From the IMG/VR virus record IMGVR_UViG_3300046740_000403, positions 1 to 33,930 of that record: a stretch of DNA of 33,930 bases. The stretch is one strand, 5' to 3'. Each line of letters opens with the position of its first letter. Position 1 is the stretch's first letter. The translations under genes and the position numbers were made by a program. The DNA comes from a virus. The notes below the pieces were generated by a model that was not told where the DNA came from, ran no database searches, and saw only the letters and a list, made by a program, of their open reading frames with translations. Shown here one piece after another: positions 7,020 to 16,068 of the stretch.

Positions 7020-8801
7020 TTAGAGCAGTTTGGCGACGCCCGCACTGACGCCGCCGATGACCGCCGCGTCCTTGATGGCCTGGGCCTTCGCCAGCTCGGT
7101 CTGTGCGTTGGTCGCTGCTGCGGCGCCCGTGGTCGAGGTGGCCGCGCCCTGAAGAGCGTTCTGGGCTAGATTTTGCTGGGCCGTCTTGTCGATCTGTTCC
7201 TGCGTCATGGCCGCGCCCTGGTTCGCCAGCCCCACCTGATTCGTGGCGGCGGTGTTCGTCTGGCTGACGCCCGTTTGCGCCGCGGCATTGGCCAGATTGA
7301 CCTGATTCGCCAGCTGGGCCGATGCGGTGTTGGCCCCGGTGACGTTCCCCGCGTTGGAGATGCCAGCCTGATTCGTCAACTGGCCTTGGGCCAGGTTGGC
7401 GGCGTTCGCCTCGGTGGCGTTCTGGAGGTTCGCCCCCTGTGCGAGGCTCGCTTGCTGGGCGGCCTGGGTGTTCTGGGCGGCGGCGTTCGCCAGGGCGATC
7501 TGTTGCGCAAGGGTGGCGTTGGTGGTCCCGGCCTGGAGGTTCGCGCCCTGGTTCGCCTGGGCGATGGTGTTCTGCGCCCCGACGTTCAATGCCTGCTGGG
7601 CGGCGTCCAGCTGGGCCTGGGTCACCGTCGAGGTGTTCTGTGCGGCCTGGTTCGCGAGGCCCGTCTGCTGGCGGTAGCCGGCTTGCGTCGAGGCAATGCC
7701 GATGTCCTGTCCCCCGATGGTCCCGAGGTTCTGGCCGAGCAGACCTTGGGCCTGAGAGATCTCCTGAGCCCGCAACAGGGCCTTCTGCCCGATCGATTGC
7801 TGGTTCGCGTCGGCGGCGTTGATCATGGCCTGCCGTTCGGCGAGGCCCGTGTTCATGCCGGATGCCCCTTGGGCCAGGGCGTACTGGTTGGCGATGTTCC
7901 GCTCGGTCTCCTGGCGCAGCATGATGGCCGCGACGCTCGGGTTCGTGCCGGCGATCGTCCCCTGGAGGCTGCTGACCAACCCCTGCTGCTGGGCCCTGGT
8001 CTGGTCGGCGTTGGCCAGGTTGAGCTGGGCGGCGTCCGAGAGGGTCGTCGGGCCGATCTGGGTGCGCCCGGCCTGGGCGGCCTGAATCTGTTGGGCCGAC
8101 AGTGGCGCCTGCCCCAATGCTTGCACCGCGGGAGCCACCTGGGCGGCCTGCGCTGCGGCGACGGGGCCGAGTTGGGCCCCGGCATAGGTCCCGGCCTGGA
8201 TCGGGGCGCCTTGGGCAGCCAGGGCGGCCTGGGCCTGTGCTGCGGTGACGGTCGGGGCCGTGCCGGGCTGATAGTTCAGGCTGGCTTGGTTGTTCTGGTC
8301 CCGGAGGGCTGCGGCGGCGGCGATCTGGGCGTTGAGGCTGGTCAGGTCGAGGTTGCCCACTGAGCCCCCGCCCATGCTCGGGCTTCCCGGTAGGCCGGTC
8401 GAGTTGGGCAGGTTTGGATCCACCGCCTTGATCGCCGGGGCAGCTGTGTTGACGACGGGCGTCAGGACGTCCTTCGAGGTGTCGCTGATGGTGTCCGTGA
8501 CGGGGTTTCCGTTTCCCCCAACAGAAACGATGTTGTTGACTTGGTCGGGGGATACCGGGTTCCCCTGCGAGTCGATGTAACCCCCGCGGCCGTCCGAGGT
8601 GATCCCCGCCGCCTTGAGCTTTGCATCGGCCGCCGAAAGCCCGTTCCATCCCGCCTGTTGAAACGGATCCTGGGTGGTCAGGACCACATTCCCAAGCTGC
8701 TGGCCCGTCGATGGGTCGATCTGCTCCCCTGACGTGTCGAGCGTGGTGCCAGAAATGGTCGCCGCCTGCTTGGGCGTGGGGGCGATGTTCTGGAGGGCCA
8801 T
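7020..8801 (-). CDS. Ala/Gln/Asn-rich hendecad-repeat internal virion protein
   Basis: The 593-residue product has a normal-looking N-terminal 130 residues and then a very long Ala/Gln/Asn/Leu-rich stretch. Similar words recur at multiples of 11 residues: AAQNT to GAQNT is 22, GAQNT to the next AAQNT is 33, and LANAAAQ to the next LANAAAQ is 66. An 11-residue period predicts a slightly right-handed helical rod. It lies directly behind the nozzle gene, where podoviruses keep internal proteins. The C-terminus (AAVIGGVSAGVAKLL) is hydrophobic. The start lies in a 22-bp motif copy. Confidence 0.65.
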   Translation of the reverse strand: MALQNIAPTPKQAATISGTTLDTSGEQIDPSTGQQLGNVVLTTQDPFQQAGWNGLSAADAKLKAAGITSDGRGGYIDSQGNPVSPDQVNNIVSVGGNGNPVTDTISDTSKDVLTPVVNTAAPAIKAVDPNLPNSTGLPGSPSMGGGSVGNLDLTSLNAQIAAAAALRDQNNQASLNYQPGTAPTVTAAQAQAALAAQGAPIQAGTYAGAQLGPVAAAQAAQVAPAVQALGQAPLSAQQIQAAQAGRTQIGPTTLSDAAQLNLANADQTRAQQQGLVSSLQGTIAGTNPSVAAIMLRQETERNIANQYALAQGASGMNTGLAERQAMINAADANQQSIGQKALLRAQEISQAQGLLGQNLGTIGGQDIGIASTQAGYRQQTGLANQAAQNTSTVTQAQLDAAQQALNVGAQNTIAQANQGANLQAGTTNATLAQQIALANAAAQNTQAAQQASLAQGANLQNATEANAANLAQGQLTNQAGISNAGNVTGANTASAQLANQVNLANAAAQTGVSQTNTAATNQVGLANQGAAMTQEQIDKTAQQNLAQNALQGAATSTTGAAAATNAQTELAKAQAIKDAAVIGGVSAGVAKLL

Positions 8802-8819
8802 GCCTACGTCACGCCGATC
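8798..8819 (-). promoter_or_regulatory. 22-bp start-overlapping motif (minus copy)
   Basis: On the minus strand it reads GATCGGCGTGAC, GTA, GGCATGG, and its ATG starts the hendecad-repeat protein at 8801. It overlaps the stop codon of the nozzle gene (8818-8820). It is identical to the plus-strand copy at 3408-3429, so the two form a perfect inverted repeat around about 5.4 kb. Confidence 0.7.
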
Positions 8820-11814
8820 AGGTCATCCGCTTGGTGTAGGGGATGTTGGTCCCCTGCTTCATGGCCGCCAGGACCATGACCCCGGTCAGCGCGAACGCCC
8901 CCGAGCCCGCGGCGAGAACCGAGGTCCGGAGCGTGACCTTGATCGCGGTGCACTTCTGCTGCGCGACCTTGACCTCGAATTGGAAGTTGCCCGAGGTGAC
9001 GGGGATAGTGCGAGTCTCGGTGACGCTCCCGCTGTAGTCGTACTCGAAGTCCGCGGCCAGGGTGTGGTCGCCGATGTAGGTCCCGAGGATTTCGATCCCC
9101 TTGATCCGCTGGAAGCCGTTGATCCCGGCGAGGTCGAGGGCAGGCAGTCCCACCCTGGGAACAATTGCCAGGGTCGTGACGTTCACGTCCGAGAAGACGC
9201 TCACCGTCTCCTTCATCAGCGAGCCGTCGGCGAGCAGGTAATACCAGGCATCGCCCGGGATAGTCGCGCAGGCAACGATCGTCGAGGCGACCCCGTTGGT
9301 GTCCACCCGCAGCAGAAACGTGGTCCATTTCTTGACGTGGAAATCCCACACAACGCAGCGCCCGTTTGCCTGGACAAAGCGCACTTGCGGATAGGACTCG
9401 ACGAGCGAGGCGTCCACGATGGGGAGCGACGACGTGTAGAACCTGACGGGTTGCCCGATGGGCTGCAGTCCGAGGCCGCGATCCAGCAGGTAGATCCCCC
9501 TGCGCGCGGCGGCATGGAACATGATCCCGTCGGGCGTCGCCACGACGGACCCGGGCTCGACGGTCCCGATGGAGTTGGAGACCAGCTGCGGGTTGTTGAA
9601 CGAGCCTTGCCCGAGATCGTTCGGCCCGTCCCCCGTCACGACATAGATCGCCCCCGCCTTGAAGACGATGAGCCGCCCGTCCATCTGGGCGAGGGCCGTG
9701 ATGTCCCCGTACCCGTCGCCCGTGATCGAGAACGCCAGCCCTTGGTTGAACTTCACCCCCAGTCGAGTCTTGTACTCGCCCGAGGGCCAGAGCTCGGTCG
9801 GGTTCTCGGCGTTGACCACCCACACCCGCCTATTGCAGACCTCCAGCAGGTTGCAACTCGGGGCGGTGAAGTTCTCGAGGACGTTCCCGGTGGAGTACAG
9901 CAGCTCCCCAAGCTCGGAGTTGGCGTCCGACATGGTGTCGAGGAAGTTGGTGGTATCCCCGCCCGAAACCTGATCCGGTGCGGCCTCGCCCACCTTGTTG
10001 TAATTGGTGTCCCCCGAGGCTGCGGGCCCGGCCCGATATACCTCGCACGCCAGGCTTTCGATCCCCACCATGTCCAGGCAGACCCGCGGCGTCTGAAACG
10101 TCACCGTCACCTGTGCATCGCCAGCCCCGAGGGTGATGGAGACCGGCACGCTGGCGGCAGAGCGGGAGACCCTGCCCCCAGAGTCCGTTCGCCGGATGAC
10201 CATCCGATAGGAGTACGTCCCCGATGGGGTCATCCCTCCCGTGGCGGCGCTCGCGAGTGCCACGTTCTCGATGTAGAACGGGAACGTGGCCATGGAGGCA
10301 TAGACCCCGTCGTACTTCATGAGCGAGCCGGCGGGGATGAAGACGGTTCCCCCGAGCTCGCGGGGTCGCATGAAGTTCCGAACCTGCCACTTGAGCGCGC
10401 ATCTCTGGATGGTGCGCAGCTGATTTGCCCCCACGCCGCTTGCAGTTGTGAGCTTGGTTCGTCGGGAGATCGCGCAGATGAAGTCGGAGCCCGTGGCGTA
10501 GACGTTCGTCAGCGACGAGACATTGACCCTCCGTCCCCCTCCCTCGCCCGCGGCGATCACACACACCACGGAAGGCGCGCGGACGTTCGCCACGAGGTAA
10601 GCCGCGACGACCACGTAAGCCCCCTGAAGCGTAGAATCGTAGGCCCCCACGAAGTAATAGCGCCCGTCGGTGGCTTTGAAGGTGCGGCTGTAGAGGCTGA
10701 AGCTCTGCGCGAGCGTGGTCAGCGTCGCGGCTCCCGTCCATCTACCAAAACGAACCTTGTCGTACTGCGTGGTTGCGTTGGAGAGATCCCAAAGCACGGC
10801 GTAGTCGGTGGCACTGGCGACGATGTGCCCGGTGATGTTGCGAACGTTGGCCACGGCGCCGGCATCGATCACGTTCGTGGCAGTCACGGCCAGCGCGCCG
10901 ATCGACATGGTCCGAACGACGACGCCAGGGCCAGCACCGGCGGTGGCCAGGTACAGATTCCCCGTCGAGAGCGTGTCATCCATCCAGCCGAGACACATGG
11001 AGGCATCCGCTCCGGCGGTGTTGACCGGACCAGTCACCACGGCCAGCGTCGATACGTTCACGATCGCGCACGACACCCCGCCCGCGTTCGCCCGCCAGGC
11101 AATCGCGACGTTCGTGGTGGATCCAGGTACGGGGATGATGTCGAACCAGGGGCCCGCGCCCAATATCCCCGCAACCACGGGCGAGAAGCCGGTCACGACC
11201 CCCGTGGTGGTGTTGAATATGAAGAGACTGAGAGTGGCGGGGGCGGCGGTGCCGATTGTGCCCCCCACCAAGAACACCCCAACGGCCGCCATGACCGGGG
11301 GCCGAGTGCCTACGCCGTTCGTCGTCGTAACCATCGCGCCGGTCGCCCAGTTGCGGATATAGGTCGAAGGGACACCCTGGACCGAGCCGTCAATCTCGTA
11401 ATTCCCAGCCGTCGCAATGGTTGGATCGACGCTGTCGAGGTTGCCGGCGATGCTTTGCGACAGGGACGTGAGCTTTGCCGTGAATTGCGGATAGACCGCG
11501 GGCGTGGCCTGGACAAATGCCGAATCCCAGACCTGGAGCGTTGGATCGTAGACGCTCGGACTGGCTTGGGCGCTCGCCACCGGGGACGTCGTCATCAGCC
11601 CGCCCAGGCTATTGGGGAACAGGTTGTCACCGCTCGTCAGGGTTCCGGTCTGCTTGGCGAAGCCGTTGCGCAGCCTCAACTCCCCCGTGCGGAGGTAGTA
11701 CATGTTCTCGACCTCGACCAGCTCGCCCGAGGGCATGAGCTTCGGGTCGACCTTGGTGTCGACGCCTCCCCCGACGAAGACGGGGATCTTTCGGACAGGG
11801 AGACCGCGGCTCAT
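8818..11814 (-). CDS. tail nozzle protein (gp12 / tail tubular B-like)
   Basis: The 998-residue product starts with KIPVFVGGGVDTKVDPKLMPSG followed by VEVENMYYLRTGELRLRNGF. This opening (a Gly-rich turn, then 'expected few parameters, list of names, training on a rough object') is typical of the large beta-rich nozzle proteins of podovirus short tails. Repeated beta-propeller-like segments follow, for example DGRLIVFKAGAIYVVTGDGP and GIMFHAAARRGIYLLDRGLG. The nozzle forms the distal tail tube through which DNA leaves. The ATG overlaps the upstream stop as ATGA. Large size relative to T7 gp12 suggests extra domains. Confidence 0.72.
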   Translation of the reverse strand: MSRGLPVRKIPVFVGGGVDTKVDPKLMPSGELVEVENMYYLRTGELRLRNGFAKQTGTLTSGDNLFPNSLGGLMTTSPVASAQASPSVYDPTLQVWDSAFVQATPAVYPQFTAKLTSLSQSIAGNLDSVDPTIATAGNYEIDGSVQGVPSTYIRNWATGAMVTTTNGVGTRPPVMAAVGVFLVGGTIGTAAPATLSLFIFNTTTGVVTGFSPVVAGILGAGPWFDIIPVPGSTTNVAIAWRANAGGVSCAIVNVSTLAVVTGPVNTAGADASMCLGWMDDTLSTGNLYLATAGAGPGVVVRTMSIGALAVTATNVIDAGAVANVRNITGHIVASATDYAVLWDLSNATTQYDKVRFGRWTGAATLTTLAQSFSLYSRTFKATDGRYYFVGAYDSTLQGAYVVVAAYLVANVRAPSVVCVIAAGEGGGRRVNVSSLTNVYATGSDFICAISRRTKLTTASGVGANQLRTIQRCALKWQVRNFMRPRELGGTVFIPAGSLMKYDGVYASMATFPFYIENVALASAATGGMTPSGTYSYRMVIRRTDSGGRVSRSAASVPVSITLGAGDAQVTVTFQTPRVCLDMVGIESLACEVYRAGPAASGDTNYNKVGEAAPDQVSGGDTTNFLDTMSDANSELGELLYSTGNVLENFTAPSCNLLEVCNRRVWVVNAENPTELWPSGEYKTRLGVKFNQGLAFSITGDGYGDITALAQMDGRLIVFKAGAIYVVTGDGPNDLGQGSFNNPQLVSNSIGTVEPGSVVATPDGIMFHAAARRGIYLLDRGLGLQPIGQPVRFYTSSLPIVDASLVESYPQVRFVQANGRCVVWDFHVKKWTTFLLRVDTNGVASTIVACATIPGDAWYYLLADGSLMKETVSVFSDVNVTTLAIVPRVGLPALDLAGINGFQRIKGIEILGTYIGDHTLAADFEYDYSGSVTETRTIPVTSGNFQFEVKVAQQKCTAIKVTLRTSVLAAGSGAFALTGVMVLAAMKQGTNIPYTKRMT

Positions 11815-12206
11815 ACGTTCGCCAGCCAGCGGGCGTTGCCGTCGCTCACCAGGAGGGCCAGGACCCCGGTTGCAACGGACAGGGACTTGGCCCCGTTGAT
11901 CGTGTCGGTCCCGCTCGGGAGAAGCGTCACGGCCGAGGTCGAGAAGTTGGAGAAGGCGATCATGCTCGAGACGCCCTGTCCTTGGGACTTCGCGGCGGGA
12001 AGCGTGAGCTTCTGGCCCGTGATCCCGGTGAAGATGACCGCCGAGACCCCGGTCTGGATGGCGCCCGTTGCCACCAGGGTGACCACCGGGGACGAGATCA
12101 CGTCGTGGTCACCCGAGAGCGTATCGACCGCGGCACTCAGGTTGCGGCGAAACTGGTTCTCCTCGGCGTCGTCCGAATAGCCGAGCTTGAGCAGGCCCGG
12201 CCTCAT
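11811..12206 (-). CDS. small virion protein between adaptor and nozzle
   Basis: The 131-residue product begins with a charged segment (GYSDDAEENQFRRNLSAAVDTL) and then becomes beta-rich (TLVATGAIQTGVSAVIFTG, VTLLPSGTDTINGAKSLSV). The second part looks like a small fibre-type or decoration domain. It sits between the gp11-like adaptor and the nozzle and overlaps both, so a tail role is likely. The family is not recognised. Confidence 0.55.
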   Translation of the reverse strand: MRPGLLKLGYSDDAEENQFRRNLSAAVDTLSGDHDVISSPVVTLVATGAIQTGVSAVIFTGITGQKLTLPAAKSQGQGVSSMIAFSNFSTSAVTLLPSGTDTINGAKSLSVATGVLALLVSDGNARWLANV

Positions 12207-12862
12207 GGCCTCACCAGATAGTTCCAGCCTCCACCGGTGCGGTCCACGTCGACGATCGTCTCCCCCACGGCGGCGTTGCGGATGTGGGCGATCGCTTCGA
12301 TCTCCGTCCAGATGTCGACGAGCTCCTGCATGAGGTCGGCCGTGTTGGACTCCTCCTTGGCCAGTCCCTTGATCGCCATGTACGTCTCGACGTATTCGAC
12401 GTAGGGCTCCAGCTGGGCGTCAACCGGATCGCTGAGCCCGACCAGCGGCGTGGGGCCGCTCACGGTGTACAGCCGATAGACCCCGGCGGCGTACTCGAAC
12501 GGCTGGACGTTGACGTTCAGGCCCAGGACATCGAACGAGCGCATGTATTGCTCGTCGCGCTCGTCGAAGTTGCGCTGACGGATGGTCATCCGAAGCGCGG
12601 GATTGTCGGGGTCCTTGGTCAGGCCACGGATGATCCGCACGCCGGCCGGGATGGCCATGGTGTTACCCGCGGTTCCCCCGGCGATCGTGAAGTCCGAGCT
12701 ACCGAAGTAGAAGTCTTGGAGGACCGGGAGCAGCTTGCGCCACAGCTTCTCCTGCCCCCGGTTCGCCCAGCGGGTCCAGGTGGCGGTGGAGACGTGCGGA
12801 TCGCTCTGAAGGTCGGACAGGTCCGACGCCGCATCGATCAGGTTCTGCGTCGTCACCGCCAT
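12203..12862 (-). CDS. head-tail adaptor (gp11 / tail tubular A-like)
   Basis: I chose ATG 12862 (MAVTTQNLIDAASDLSDL), just after the upstream stop at 12873-12875; upstream extension would run through that gene. The 219-residue product shows the layout of podovirus adaptors: an N-terminal helical bundle (STATWTRWANRGQEKLWRKL), a beta-rich middle (DFTIAGGTAGNTMAIPAGVRII) and a C-terminal helical region (YVEYVETYMAIKGLAKEES). Adaptors join the portal to the tail nozzle. Position immediately upstream of the nozzle gene supports the call. Confidence 0.65.
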   Translation of the reverse strand: MAVTTQNLIDAASDLSDLQSDPHVSTATWTRWANRGQEKLWRKLLPVLQDFYFGSSDFTIAGGTAGNTMAIPAGVRIIRGLTKDPDNPALRMTIRQRNFDERDEQYMRSFDVLGLNVNVQPFEYAAGVYRLYTVSGPTPLVGLSDPVDAQLEPYVEYVETYMAIKGLAKEESNTADLMQELVDIWTEIEAIAHIRNAAVGETIVDVDRTGGGWNYLVRP

Positions 12863-12872
12863 GGGCGGGGCC

Positions 12873-13100
12873 TCAGCAGTGCGAGTAAGCCGTCTTGAGC
12901 GCCTCGAACATGGCGGCGCTATCGCCGTCCTTGAACGCCTGGCGGAAGTCGTCCATGGCCATCTCGCCGGCCTTGTCGTCCGAGGATTCGGTATCCTCGT
13001 CGCCGTCGGTGTTGTCCATCGGAGCGCCCTTCTTGAGGCGATCGGGCGGGGGAAGGCCCCCCACCACGATCGCCGCAAGCTTCTTGCTGTCCGCGCTCAC
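12873..13100 (-). CDS. small acidic protein
   Basis: The 75-residue product has a basic N-terminus, a highly acidic middle (DNTDGDEDTESSDDKAGE) and a C-terminal amphipathic helix (MDDFRQAFKDGDSAAMFEALKTAY). It starts at GTG 13100, overlapping the stop of the upstream gene as GTGA. Small acidic proteins of this kind often lie in phage head-tail operons, sometimes as assembly helpers. I do not recognise a family. Confidence 0.6.
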   Translation of the reverse strand: MSADSKKLAAIVVGGLPPPDRLKKGAPMDNTDGDEDTESSDDKAGEMAMDDFRQAFKDGDSAAMFEALKTAYSHC

Positions 13101-13519
13101 AGGCTGTCACTCACCAGCATGATCCAGCTGATGAAGTCCCCCGACTTCGGGTTGGTGGCGGTGGCCACGCCCGTTGGCAGCTGACACTGGATCGTGAAGG
13201 TGGAGAGCGGCGTGGTGCCGTTCATGTTCGCGGCAGCCAGGCCGTTGACGTAGGCCGTGTTGCCGTCGGTGGCCACCATGACGTTGCCCGCCGTGGTGGA
13301 GTTGACGGTGGCCCAGGCCCCGAAGCACCGCTTGTAGCCGCGGTGAATGACCCCGTCGTACCTGCCGGCGGTGGCGTTCTTGGTGAACGTCACGCCGCAC
13401 TTGGCGACTCCGCTCTGCGTGGTGATTGCCCCGGAGGCGCCAATCTCGATCGTGCCCGACAGAGGGATCCAGTTTGGCTGGATCGTTCCCGGCATCCTCG
13501 ACTTCATCAATTCGCCCAT
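13097..13519 (-). CDS. capsid-associated beta-rich protein, possible decoration protein
   Basis: The 140-residue product is beta-rich (SGTIEIGASGAITTQSGVAK, then STFTIQCQLPTGVATAT) with little charge. It lies directly downstream of the major capsid gene, where phages often encode head decoration or stabilisation proteins. An AAGGAC sequence precedes ATG 13519. The family is not certain; the call depends on position and composition. Confidence 0.55.
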   Translation of the reverse strand: MGELMKSRMPGTIQPNWIPLSGTIEIGASGAITTQSGVAKCGVTFTKNATAGRYDGVIHRGYKRCFGAWATVNSTTAGNVMVATDGNTAYVNGLAAANMNGTTPLSTFTIQCQLPTGVATATNPKSGDFISWIMLVSDSL

Positions 13520-13579
13520 TTTCGTTGTCCTTTTCGGGAGAGCCGGGGACCGTTAAGCCCCCGGCTCAACCCAGGTGAA

Positions 13580-14848
13580 TCACGCGAACTTCAGGACCGC
13601 GGTGGCGGCGGGGTTCTCGTTCGAGAAGCACTCGAACGCCTCGTAACGCACCTCGATGCCCGAGGCGCTGGACTGACGAAGGACGGTGTTCCCGTCGTCG
13701 TCGTCGATGTGGGGCGCGTCGCCGATCGAGGGATGGTGGATGGCCCCCGGGTCGATGACGTATCCCTCGCTGTCGGGGCAATACTGGTCGGAGATGACCG
13801 GCAGCTCCACGCCGTCGGCGTAGATAACGATCGTCTTGTAGCCCACGCCACCGCGCCCGGTGATCAGGGTGTACTGCTTGTTGTCCAGCGCGGCCGAGAG
13901 CTCGATGAACTTCGCCACGCTGAGGACCGCCACCAGCCGCGTGGCATGCCCCACGGTGGAGACGTAGTTCGCCGCGGTGACGAGCCCCTGCATGAGCGAG
14001 ACGCCCGTGCTGGTGCAGTCCACGATCCAGCCGTAGAGAAAGCTGTTCGTGGTGCGGTCCTGCCCGAAGAACGACTCACCGCCCGAGGGGGCCGTGGTCG
14101 GGATCCAGGCCGGGAGGCCGGCGGGGCGGAGGCGGGCCGGGGAGCCCGAGTCCTGACGATCACCCTTGGTGAAGATGATGTCGTTTTGGGCCAGGCCGGT
14201 GATGGCGTTGAGCGCGGTGTCCAGCGTGATCGTCCCGGCCGAATAGTCGACCTTCGTGATCACGGCGGACTGACCGGCCCGGAGCGCGTTGGCCGAGATG
14301 CTGGCCGAGAACACCAGCTTCATTCCCTTCACGAAGCGATAGACCACCGAGCGGTCCACGGCCCCGGTACGGGGGTTGCCGAGGGTGATGACGAAAGCGC
14401 CGGTGATGGTGTTCGTCACCGAGGCCAGCTCGCCGAAGCCCGTGGTGAAGAGCGCGACCGACCGCCGGTGCGCCGAGTAGCGCAGCGACGAGTCCATCTC
14501 GTTCTTCAGCTGGGGGATCCACCCACCCTGCTTGTTCTTCGTCTTCGCGATGATGTCCTTCCCGACGGAAGGCACCTGGAAGTCGTTGACCCACGTGACC
14601 TTGAACTGAGCGCCGCCGCTCATGCTGTTCTGGCCGCGGTCCTGGGCCTCGACGAAGTCCTGGCTACCCGACGGGTTGTCACCGTAGAGGTTCAGGAAGT
14701 TGTAATCGTCGCCGGTTCCCTTGGTGTCGTGGGTGATGAGGTTGAGCGTGCGAGACTCGACCTTGGAGATGGTGTTGACGGTGAACTGCGGCGTGTAGTA
14801 CCGCTTGATGAAGTTCGCCGCGGTTGCGGTAGTTGCGCCTGAGGGCAT
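13580..14848 (-). CDS. major capsid protein
   Basis: The 422-residue product has the order and texture of a HK97-fold capsid protein: an N-terminal arm (NFIKRYYTPQFTVNTISKV), a long middle alpha/beta domain (VVYRFVKGMKLVFSASISA) and a C-terminal segment (GIEVRYEAFECFSNENPAA) similar to those ending many capsid proteins. It directly follows a scaffold-type gene and precedes a decoration-type gene, the standard arrangement. A GGGAG sequence lies upstream of ATG 14848. The exact capsid family cannot be fixed without a search. Confidence 0.85.
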   Translation of the reverse strand: MPSGATTATAANFIKRYYTPQFTVNTISKVESRTLNLITHDTKGTGDDYNFLNLYGDNPSGSQDFVEAQDRGQNSMSGGAQFKVTWVNDFQVPSVGKDIIAKTKNKQGGWIPQLKNEMDSSLRYSAHRRSVALFTTGFGELASVTNTITGAFVITLGNPRTGAVDRSVVYRFVKGMKLVFSASISANALRAGQSAVITKVDYSAGTITLDTALNAITGLAQNDIIFTKGDRQDSGSPARLRPAGLPAWIPTTAPSGGESFFGQDRTTNSFLYGWIVDCTSTGVSLMQGLVTAANYVSTVGHATRLVAVLSVAKFIELSAALDNKQYTLITGRGGVGYKTIVIYADGVELPVISDQYCPDSEGYVIDPGAIHHPSIGDAPHIDDDDGNTVLRQSSASGIEVRYEAFECFSNENPAATAVLKFA

Positions 14849-14871
14849 AGCGGATCACTCCCGCGGTGAGG

Positions 14872-15831
14872 TCAGCTGAGGCTGCCCATCAACCGCTTGA
14901 ATCGTTCTTGCGGGTCCAGCGGCAGGTCTTCCTCCGACGGAGGAAGCTCGCTGGAGTGGACGCTCGAAAGCGTCGTGCCTGACCCGCTCTTACGAGCGGA
15001 GGGTGCCGTGGTCCCTTTTGCCGGCTGCGCGTTGATACCGGGGGCGCGCGCCCCGAACTTTTTGGACTTCGCCAGGCCCTTGGCCAGCGTGTCCTCGACG
15101 GCTTGGGCCGCCGTTGCGACGTCCAGCGCCGCCCCGCCGTATTTCACGGCGTATGCGGTGATCGTGTCGATGACCGCCTCGTGATGGTCGAGCGAGTTGA
15201 CGAGGTCGTACTTCTCGCCCGCGTCCTGGACCGCCTTGACGATGTTGGCCTTCCAGTTGGAGACCAGCTGCTCGGTGTCCCGCTGGGCGGCCGCCTGCTT
15301 CTCGTCGTCCAGGCGCTTCTGGAGGGCTTCCACCTGGCGCTCGGCGGGGGACTTCTCCGAGGCCACGATGTCGTCGAGTAGCTTGTTGACCAGCTCGTCC
15401 CCGCCGTGCTCCCGGATGAGACCCAGGGGGTCTTTGACGATCCGATCCTTCACGCCGCGGAAGGCGGTGGCGTCCGTCTCCCACGCCTTGGCGCGGGTCT
15501 CGAGTTGCTGGGCGGCGGCTTCCCGGTCCCGGAGCTTCCCGCGGTCTCGAGCCAGTGCAGCGAAGCCCGCGCGCAGCTTCTTGGCCTCCGCATCCTCGGC
15601 GGATACCTCGGGCTCGGGCTTCTTCTCGTCCTTCTTCGGCTCGGCCGGCTTCTCGGTGCCCTCGTCGGGCTTCTCGACCGGGGCGGAGGGCTCCGGGGCT
15701 ACCGCGTCGGGCTCGACGGGCGTACCCTCGGCCACGTCGTCGGCCATGGCGGCAGACATCGCGGCTTCGAAATCACCACCGGCGGCCTCGGCCTCGGCGG
15801 TGGCGTTCGCGGGAGTTTCGCCCTCGGCCAC
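14872..15831 (-). CDS. scaffolding protein
   Basis: The 319-residue product has an acidic, Ala/Pro/Glu-rich N-terminal third (EKPAEPKKDEKKPEPEVSAE), a long charged helical middle (KKLRAGFAALARDRGKLRDR and VEALQKRLDDEKQAAAQRD) and a basic to mixed C-terminus ending DPQERFKRLMGSLS. This is the usual composition of podovirus scaffolds, which organise capsid subunits and are then lost. It lies immediately upstream of the capsid gene. The GTG start overlaps the preceding TAG (TAGTG). Confidence 0.82.
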   Translation of the reverse strand: MAEGETPANATAEAEAAGGDFEAAMSAAMADDVAEGTPVEPDAVAPEPSAPVEKPDEGTEKPAEPKKDEKKPEPEVSAEDAEAKKLRAGFAALARDRGKLRDREAAAQQLETRAKAWETDATAFRGVKDRIVKDPLGLIREHGGDELVNKLLDDIVASEKSPAERQVEALQKRLDDEKQAAAQRDTEQLVSNWKANIVKAVQDAGEKYDLVNSLDHHEAVIDTITAYAVKYGGAALDVATAAQAVEDTLAKGLAKSKKFGARAPGINAQPAKGTTAPSARKSGSGTTLSSVHSSELPPSEEDLPLDPQERFKRLMGSLS

Positions 15832-16046
15832 TAGTTACCCTCGGGCGGGGCCGGCAGCTGGCCGGACTTCTGATACTTCGCGATCGCCTCGGGCGGGAGC
15901 TTGCCCAGGCGCCAAAACCGCTCGATGTCGTGCGGGTGGGTGAGGGCCATGTAGTTCACGTCCTGCGCCGCCTCGGACGCGGTGGCGTCCCGGGGCATGG
16001 GGGTGTGAACGGCGGCCTCGACGGGGGTGGTCGGCTTCTGTGCCAT
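15831..16046 (-). CDS. small protein upstream of scaffold
   Basis: The 71-residue product (MAQKPTTPVEAAVHTPMPRD) has a Pro/Ala-rich N-terminus and a more structured C-terminal half (HDIERFWRLGKLPPEAIAKY). Its ATG is part of a 22-bp motif copy and there is no Shine-Dalgarno sequence. It is the first gene of the scaffold and capsid unit, so the motif here would head the most strongly expressed virion genes. The function is unknown. Confidence 0.6.
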   Translation of the reverse strand: MAQKPTTPVEAAVHTPMPRDATASEAAQDVNYMALTHPHDIERFWRLGKLPPEAIAKYQKSGQLPAPPEGN

Positions 16047-16064
16047 ACCCCAGTCACGACGATC
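16043..16064 (-). promoter_or_regulatory. 22-bp start-overlapping motif (scaffold/capsid unit)
   Basis: On the minus strand it reads GATCGTCGTGAC, TGG, GGTATGG, with the ATG at 16046 as start codon. It lies in the short gap after the stop of the small gene ending at 16069. Confidence 0.7.
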
Positions 16065-16068
16065 GCGA

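Noticed and set aside
6739-8649. A 636-codon minus-strand frame
   Set aside because: It overlaps the hendecad protein gene in another frame and consists of Arg/Pro/Gly-rich low-complexity text, so it is a shadow.
8674-12180. A 1168-codon open frame on the plus strand
   Set aside because: It lies antisense to the nozzle, adaptor-side and hendecad genes, is rich in Arg, Gly and Pro, and has no domain. Long antisense frames are expected in G+C-rich sequence.
13343-14842. A 499-codon plus-strand frame
   Set aside because: It is antisense to the major capsid protein and its composition is typical of a shadow frame.
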